Source: Leptasterias polaris
Taxonomy: Eukaryota > Echinodermata > Asteroidea > Forcipulatida > Asteriidae
Assembly (NCBI GenBank): GCA_037783415.1
Contig: JAZGTN010000240.1
Location: 1,025,001-1,089,000, forward strand
Reading direction: 5' to 3'
DNA length: 64,000 bases
Made by a program: the position numbers and the translations under genes. The notes below the pieces were generated by a model that was not told the DNA's origin, ran no database searches, and saw only the letters and a list, made by a program, of their open reading frames with translations. Shown one piece after another: positions 50,301-59,300 of the stretch. Positions within the stretch are counted from its first letter, which is position 1. The number at the start of each line of letters is the position of its first letter.

Positions 50301-53300
50301 AAGAAAACTCTGCGTTTTTTAACAGAGAAATTGCTGGAGATTACGATTCCGAAAGTTCTCCACAAAAACGCCAGTCAAATTCGAGAAATTGTCGACCAAA
50401 GATTGCACTAAATTTCGACAGCGATCGAGCACTGTTTGCGGTTGTGATACGTCGGCTCGTTACATTTTGGTTGGAATACCTACGCACGGACTCCATGTGA
50501 TCTAAATTCGCCAATCACATCCTAGGTCACACGTCATGTGACACCACAAAACAAACATGGCGGCGCCCATGCCTCGCTCGGGTGAGAAAGACTCCGTGAT
50601 AAATCCGAAGTGTTTTGTTCACCTAAAATCTGTCAAAGCTGAGAAAGCACAATATATTTTCAGGGAAGAGTAAAATCATGCATTAGGCCGTGTTCAAGCG
50701 CGTCGTCATGAGATGAGATCATGTGTGTGAGATCACGAAAAACACAGCATCTTTTGATAGTAGGCCCCGTACTCGATATAGGCCTATACAGCATACAGTG
50801 CATAAAGGACATGCAAAGAAAATAGGACCGTAACGCAGTTAAAATGTTCAATGTAAATAAATGTTAAATAACTAATAAATGTTTGTAAATTGTTAAAAAT
50901 GTAGCTTCTCCCCGTGTCGAGTGAGAATCATGTATTAAGGCAAGCTTGAAGAAATGAGGCGTCATCATAGGGCCTATATACAGTTCTAAAGAGGGTGGGG
51001 GATACAAAAACAATTGTTAGGGGCAGGCCTGTAAAATAAATTATTCTTCAAACCCTTTTTGGGGGGGGGGGGGCGATTTTAAATTTTTTGTTATTTATCT
51101 ATTTTATTTTATTGTTATCTTTATTTATTATTAATATTTATTTTTATTTTTTTTGGGGGGCGAATATGAAAGAAAAGGACATCGGCACGTTATAAATTAG
51201 CGGCGCCCGTCGACGAGAGGGAGGGGGTGGGGGCGCTGGATTTTTACTTTTTTTTGATAATGAAGGCCCATGGAAGGCCCAATTCCAGCCAATTTTGTTA
51301 ATTTGTTAGTTTTTGTTTGGTTTTTTTGAGGGCACCATTTTTTTACATTTTGTGTGGACTTTTTCTTCCTTTTTTGATCTTGGTGGGTTTTTTAATTATT
51401 TATTTATGCCTTTTTATTGATGCTTTTTTATTTATTTATTAATTTTTTTATCAAATGATAAACCATAAGGGAAACTGACTGGGTAAATTTTAAACGAGTT
51501 TGGGTTGAACAAAACAAATGTACTAGCTAGGGTGGAATTTGAACCAACGACCTCCGGATTAACGTACCGGCGCTCTACCAACTGAGCTATCTAGACCTAT
51601 GTTGGCCGTCTCCCTATTTTTGTCAATAATTATCCTTGTTGGGGGGTTACCAGTCAGAAGCTATTCAAAAAGTGTAGCCAGGGATCACATCCAAGTACGA
51701 TACAACCTGGGAAGCTGCAGCCAGACATTGAATTCACCACAAGGGAATTTGACTGGGTAAATTTTCAATGATTTTGGGATGAACAAACTTATTATACTAT
51801 GAGCGGCTCACCCCTATAGTTACGGGCCTGAAGGGAAAATCCACAAGAAAGGGGTGTGTGTGGGAGGGGGTGGCGGAAAGGAGGGGGGATCATGAGAAAA
51901 AGGGAGACGGTGTGCCTATAGGCACTTTCCTGCCCATTAATCTTTAACGAATTAGCGAGTGTTCCGGCGAGAGACATCGACAGAAAAATGATCAGAAAAG
52001 CGTTGAAAACCATCCTATGGATGTTGTTTTCAGTGGGAGACAATGGTCTCCCTCGAAAAGTCAAAAGGCGATAGTTAAACGTACTTTTTCTTTGATGTTT
52101 GCATGCACCCTCACAGAAAAGGGGGTTATAAGTGGTAAAGGGGAATGTTTTAACTTAATAACACAAACATTTCCCCCTTTTTTTATTTTTTGTTATTTTA
52201 ATTTGTTATAGTTTACCTTAGGCCTTATGATTTTTTTTTTGCAATAACAGTGATAGGTGTTTTAGGGGAAAAGTATCCTATTAATTAGAAATCAAATGTC
52301 AAAAGAATAAGACACAAAATTGTCAGTTCCTTAATTTTGTTGACAATAATTGGAGCGACTCATCATTCCATCCTTGTTGTTCAATGACTAGCCTATACAT
52401 TTTTTAAACTAAGCTCTTTATTCTTGGCACAAAACTTTGATGGCTAACCATTCAGTGATGTTAAAAAGACACGATAGTCTAGTTTATTAATTTTTTATTT
52501 ATTTATTTTAAATCTTCGGACAAAAGTACATGTATATACATTTTAAAAATTGTCCGGGTCAAGACAAAAGTAAAAAAAACTGTCATCATAGATGTGTCAG
52601 ACCCAATAAAATCCTCTACTACAAAGTTATATACAAAAACCAAAATACAAAATGTGAAGCAAACGTGACTCACTTAAGGAGACAGGATAAAAAGACAAAT
52701 AGTTTTTGAGAAATAGGCCTACAGTTTTAAACATGGCTAAACCACACAATGTTGTTGGACGCGACGCAATTTAAATTTTAAATTTTTTTAAATAAAGGAT
52801 ATAGGCCTATAATATGTTTTACGGCCCACACACCAACGGGGGGAATCGATACGGCGCGCTGCCCATGGTCAATACCGTGTCTCAGCCGCGCAATTTGATT
52901 TGTGTGTGTCGGAAGACTTCAGTTCGCACATTGCGCACGCGCATTTTCACAGATTGCGCCCAACAACGTTTTTAGCAAACTTTGCATGTTTTTGCAAATT
53001 TGACTGGATATTTTTTGGAGAACTTTTAGTATAGTGTTTAGTATGTCTACAACTCACAAAATATACCTTCAAAAAGTAGACCCACGGGGGTCGGAACGGA
53101 AATCATTTTCCAGGCATCTTTTCGTTTACACCGTACGGCCTATGCCCTCTCAAAGATGAAATTCCAGCCCTGAGGGTTTACGCCCTCATCCGCTCTTTAT
53201 AGTACAAGCAGCACTGAGGAAGATTCATGTTGGGGATTCTCAGCTGTAGTCTCTGGCCTGAAGAAGCCTGGGAGGCGCCAGTTGCTATATTTTACTGCCT

Positions 53301-56300
53301 AGTTGCGGAGCTGATACTCTGAGCAAGGGGGCTCTAAAAACCAGTATAAGACAGTCCAAGCAAGCCATGCCTGAGGTGCACTTTAATGTCGCATTCCAGG
53401 ATTCATAAACAATAGCATTTGCAGAATTTGTATAATGAGAAAGCTGAGATGGAAAGTTTGATCATTTTGCAGATGTTTTATTTTAGTCTAACCCAATGCA
53501 CCGATGTGTGATAACCACTGCAAACTCAGAGCTTTCCACTGCTTGAACGGGATTCGATGGGACTTCAGTTTTCCTTAGGTATCCCAATGCTCTGCGTATA
53601 CAGTGCTTATCACATATATAAATTCAGGATTGTGTTTTTAATCCCTGATGCAATTTTCTACGTCCATTAAATTTGAAATATACCTCGTTTGTTTTGTACT
53701 TAAAAGGAGCTGCGGCAGATGGAGAACATGCAGGATTCTGGGAGGAAGGCTCGCATCGGCTCCATGGTCCCAGAGGGTGATGGGCCGGATGAAGTGGGAC
53801 AGATCAAAGGGGAACTACTGCTCCTCAAGCGGAAGTATGAGAGATTGGAGAAGAAAGAGAGACGATTACAGGTCAGTCTTGATCCATATCAGGGTTAGAG
53901 TTGATCCAGAGATGAGTCAGTTTGGTTTGATATTAGGGCCAGTCTTGGTCCATCTTAGAGTCAGTGTGGTTCAGATTAACATAAGAGTTGAGAGTTGATC
54001 CAGAGATGGGTCAGTTTGGTTTGATATTAGAGCCAGTCTTGTTCCATCTTAGAGGCAGTGTGGTTCAGATCATCATAAGAGTCGAGAGTTGATCCAGAGA
54101 TGGGTCAGTTTGGTTTGATATTAGAGCCAGTCTTGTTCCATCTTAGAGGCAGTGTGGTTCAGATCATCATAAGAGTCGAGAGTTGATCCAGAGATGAGTC
54201 AGTTTGGTTTGATATTAGGGCCAGTCTTGGTCTATCTTAGAGTCAGTGTGGTTCAGATCATCATAAGAGTCGAGAGTTGATCCAGAGATGAGTCAGTTTG
54301 GTTTGATATTAGGGCCAGTCTTGGTCCATCTTAGAGTCAGTGTGGTTCAGATCATCATAAGAGTCGAGAGTTGATCCAGAGATGGGTCAGTTTGGTTTGC
54401 TATTTGAGCCAGTCTTGTTCCATCTTAGAGTCAGTGTGGTTCAGATTAACATAAGAGTCGAGAGTTGATCCAGAGATGGGTCAGTTTGGTTTGCTATTAG
54501 GGCCAGTCTTGTTCCATCTTAGAGTCAGTGTGGTTCAGATCATCATAAGAGTCGAGAGTTGATCCAGAGATGGGTCAGTTTGGTTTGCTATTAGGGCCAG
54601 TCTTGGTCCGTCTTAGAGTCAGTGTGGTTCAGATCACCATAAGAGTCGAGAGTTGATCCAGAGATGGGTCAGTTTGGTTTGTTATTAGGGCCAGTCTTGG
54701 TCCATCTTAGAGTCAGTGTGGTGGCCGAGCGGATAAGAACACTGGACTCAAGCTCTGGTGTTTCAGATCGACAGCAGAGTGTGGGTTCGAGTCCCGGTCG
54801 TGACACTTGTGTCCTTAAGCAAGACACTTAACCATTATTGCTTCGTCCTTCGGATGGGACGTAAAGCCGTTGGTCCCGTGTGTTGTGTAATGCACGTAAA
54901 AGAACCCAGTGCACTTATCGAAAAGAGAAGGGGTTCGCCCTGGTGTTCCTGGTTTGATTGGCAGCAAATTGCGCCACAGCACCTTGTAAACCATTACATG
55001 GTGCTATAAGAAAAGGGTCTCATACTTCAAAAACGTAGCTCCACATACCTTGCAGGAAAAAATACTGAGCGCTTTGTTTCGCCCCTAAGGGTATGATAAA
55101 AAGCGCTATATAAGAACCAAGTATTATTATTATTATTCATATCATCATAAGAGTCCAGAGTTGATCCAGTTCAGAGTGTGTCTTTATTAATAGTGGAATC
55201 AGTTTAGATAGTCTTCAGCTTCAGTTTTAGTCCACATCTGGTGCTGTGTGAATTCACAGTTGGGTTCAGTGTTGATTAAAGGTCCCTTGTAGATAATCAT
55301 CACAGTCAATACAAGGGGTTCACAGTAACAGTGCGCCCTCTACAGTTCACTTAAGACTCTTCACGCTCGTGACTCTGCTCAGCATGGGCAGTTTTTGGTC
55401 CTTGAAGTGGCTGAGACGAATAGGAAAACCAGTCACCAGCCTTTTTTGCTTAGTGAAGGAAACGCTGCTCTGTACTTCTGAGTTTTCTGGTTGTCAACTT
55501 GTCAACCTTTTTCCCCATTAGATACACTGCGAAAGCCGGCCTCTCAAACTGTAGAGGGCGCACTCTATCGTAACTCCCTCATATTATGAATCCACAATGT
55601 TGACCCGCACTCAGGTTTGTTTGGATCCATCAACTCTAACTGTCTTAACAAAAGTGCCATCACTTTAGACTGGTTTCAAGTATTATGGAATGACATCTCA
55701 AGATGTTATGTCAAGAACTTCTTTCCCCCACCCCTCCCCAATAATTGAATGATCGTAAAAAAATAGGTTGTATAGTAAGATATGGCAGTATAGTGTTGTA
55801 GACTGGCACCCCAAACAAAGATATTGACAAATAGGGAGACAGCCAACTTAGGGCTAGATTACTCTTTGATAGAGCACTGGCACGTAAATCAGGAGGTCGC
55901 AGGTGCAAATGTTGTTATGGTAACATTTTCTTTGCTCAGCCCAAATTTTTATTTTAGATCCTAACTAATATTTTTTTGCATTTTTTGTTTGCTGCAGGAG
56001 ATTTGCAAACAGTGGGAGGACAAACCCAGGGAAGAGCAGCAGTTTGATCCGTTCTATCGTTCAGTCTCGGCGGTAGCGTACAGCACGGGGTCCAAACTGA
56101 AGACTCGAGTGCACATGCTGAACAAAGTAAGACCTCAATGGGCCGAGAAAACTTACTCTCTTCCACCCCTTTCAATTGTAGCTCTTAGTATTCTGTCTTT
56201 TTATTTCTATCTTTAGTCGAAACGCTATTAGACAAGCATTTTATGGAGTAAGTCAGAGGCATGTAACAGGGGAGTCCTGGTCTCAGTGTTTTAATTCCTT

Positions 56301-59300
56301 ATGAAATTTTGTGGTAATTTATCCACTGAGATGGTTCTTTCTTTTTTTGCATGAAACAAAATACACAGCAATGGATGTCAATTTTCCTGAAGCGCCCTGC
56401 GCCCTGGTGTGATGGCATATAAAAGCAAATTAATTCCTCAGGCCGAAACTCAAAACTGGGTTTATTTGCTCATCAGTTGAGCAATTCTCAATACATAGAA
56501 AATGTTTCAGACAGCACATCACTTTGAAATCTTCATGGTTGATGTTTTGTTTATTTTCACTTTGAATGCCATTTCTTTATTTTCAAGAACTGCCCGGTTT
56601 TGGCATAAGGTGTCAAAATTAGGCGGCATTTCCACTTTAAAAAAATCCAATATCTGCACGTTTCCCTCATACCGTGCAGCATTTTCTGATGCTATACTCA
56701 CAAGGGCTGTTTGAATGATATGTATCCAGATTTTTAAGTCCACTTGTCACTACAATTGGCACCAAAGGCTCCTGCTTCCTTTGAACAGACCTGTGAAACA
56801 ATTTTGACCTGAATTCGGTATTTGTCGCTGATAATGGTCATCCTCCAGATTATCTTGTCAGAGATAAAGTTTTATTTTTAGGCAAGAAAGGTGTCGACCT
56901 CGTCACTTATGATCAAACCTCTGAATTAGTATCTGTGGTGGTGGAGAGAGTCTGTAAACCTCTCAGAAGTAACATCCAGTATATTATGGAGGCTTCATCC
57001 TCAGACCACCAAGAGAACAACACCACGACCCATCTTTCAAATTTGTTGTCACTTTTTCACTTTTTTCACAGTTGCATCTCTCTTTGAAACAAGCTGACAC
57101 ATTCCAACCAGACCTTACCCCCAATAAGAACTTTTCTGCATCTGTCTTACTCCTAAAACGCCTCTAACAAATCATACTTCCAGCACCCTTCCCCTCCCCC
57201 CCCCCCCCCCCCCCCCGAAAACTATAGACCTCTGAGAACCTTTTCTCGCCAATTTCACTCCAAACCAAAGAATCCGATTGAGCAAGTACCTCCCTTCTTT
57301 CCTCTCCTTCTTTATTCTCAAAGTGGTTGCAACCTGGAGAGGTAATGTGCTCTCGCTTCATTCACAGAGTTTCGTAGTTTGGGTTTCAGTTTTAGGTTCA
57401 CATTTGCGAGTCAAATTTGTAGTGTCAGAAGAAATATTGCTGAATTGATAGAAATGAGAATTTGTCATTTCTCCCACTTTTTGTTGTTTATTTGAAGTGG
57501 AAGCAGTAGATGCTAGTTTGACTATAAAGAGTGGTGTGTGTGACACATTGCAGTTGCTTTGAAATCCTGGTTTTATCTAGGCCAGCGGTGTCCGATTCTA
57601 ACCAGTTTTGTATTGTTTGTTTTTTACATTAATTTCTAATGTGTGGAACTATCTTTCCCTCCAACAAATCTTCACACTAAAGTGGCCTTTACAACCATCA
57701 CCAAAGTTATTCCAGTGCAAGACCAAAGTCAAGCTTTGAAAAATAGAATTTCATGTATCCACAGTGTGGTAGACATTCCTATACATTGAGTGAACTGTAC
57801 ATTCAGCCAAAACTCCTAAAATCATCCATTGTTCCTATTCTCACTTTCCGAATCGAGTCTTAAAACACGTTTCTCACCTTTTGAACTCTGTACATTTGAA
57901 CTTTCACCTCTGACCTTAAAAGGCAAGTATTTATCTCTTAAATCCTCGTGAGCAGATTATACAGGGACACAAAGCTCTAAAGGAAATTCAAAATGGCGAC
58001 CAAGACGTAAGGACCTAACACCTGCACTTCACATCCTAGAACAACATTTAGTTGTGACATGAGATTGATCAAAATAGTTCCTTCCCTGTTCACCCGCCAT
58101 GTATTCATCCACCAGTCACTCATGAGAACAGCCATTAATAAATTCTTAGCAGAAAAGTAAACCCTTCAACAACAAAATCGTTAAAAAAGCATAATTTTGG
58201 CATTGAAATCTTGATTCTTTTCAGCCTATTTCTGAATTCAATCAACATAATTTTTAAAATGGCAATGTAGCAATTATTAATAAATAAGTATTCATAAGCT
58301 GAAAGTGTAAGTGAGAATAGAAAATGGCCAAATTTGTCTCCAGGAGTGTTTAACTTTACACAGCTCCTTAGTTTAGCTCCTTGAAAAGTTAAATCCGCAA
58401 GTTGATTTTTTAAAATGAAATCCTTTTCAAACTTGAAGCCAAACACAGGGAATGTTCATCAGTTCTTCTAGAGGAAATCTAAAAGATTTCCTTGGTGATG
58501 TTTTTTGTTGAAAGTTGCTGGAGAGGGACCTTTTTAATACAGCTTAAAGTATCCAAGCCATTGAGAATTAGGAGTTTGCATGTATTTGAAGTTTTATCAT
58601 TATTATTTTTAGAACTGATTGGACACAATCCTTGATTTAAAACAATTTTATTACAAAACCAGGAGGACTCTGTCAGTGTGTTCAGTTTTGAACTTGAAGA
58701 TCCGGCATCGGAAAAACAGCAGCCAATCAAAGAGGAGCCTGAACCAATCTCAAAACAGGCCCCGCCCCCTGAGGAACCCAAACCCAGCCCCAAACCGGCT
58801 ACACCCAATGAGGAGCCCAAACCCAGCCCAAAACAGGCCCCGCCCGCCACCCCAATCCAGACAAACGGCATGTCGAAAGGGGGCGAGGTGCTTAGTGAGG
58901 GGAACAAGGAAAGCGTAAATGGTTCAGCTGAAGACGTAAGCTTTAATATAACGGTGACTGTTTTGTTGTTTCCCAGCAATGTGTGTGTGCTAGGCGTTCT
59001 ACAAAATCCTTCTCCCATGTCCCTTTTTTTTCCTCTCAGCCTTCTCTCATAGCTTCCCATATTGTTGTCTCTTTGGAAATGTTTGTGTGTTTCTTTAAGC
59101 CGTTTTACTGCCTGAGCATGATCAGCTTTCAGTCATTTCCAAGATCGCTTTATGTAACACCATTGGTACGACAGGCGGCATTTACATGAAACTCAATCTT
59201 GCAACTAAATACATTCATGAAACTGGTGCTAGTCAAAGAGAACTTCCGATAAATCCACTCTGCTTTTTGTGGTCTATTTTATTCGCAAATCAGCAAAACC

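Larger units (their letters stand above)
49872..53706 (+). other. Intron 21 of the kinesin gene (3.8 kb)
   Basis: Holds family A, the inverted unit pair (50.2/53.1 kb), a family 1 SINE, G-runs and two short CpG-rich stretches (50.50-50.60 and 52.83-52.97 kb). The first contains an ATGGCGGCGCCC start-like sequence. Confidence 0.65.

Noticed and set aside
56821..56925. Possible extra kinesin exon between exons 23 and 24
   Set aside because: A CTCCAG acceptor-like site exists, but the following frame is not conserved-looking and no fitting donor or phase was found.
57198..57217. Long poly-C run, and similar G or C runs at 10131, 14273, 23161, 23732 and 51060
   Set aside because: Ordinary homopolymer tracts, scattered and without consistent context; they may also mark sites of assembly error.
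58479..59060. 193-codon open frame on the minus strand
   Set aside because: It is the antisense shadow of the Pro/Glu/Lys-rich tail exon, which gives a Gly/Ser/Leu-rich mirror sequence.
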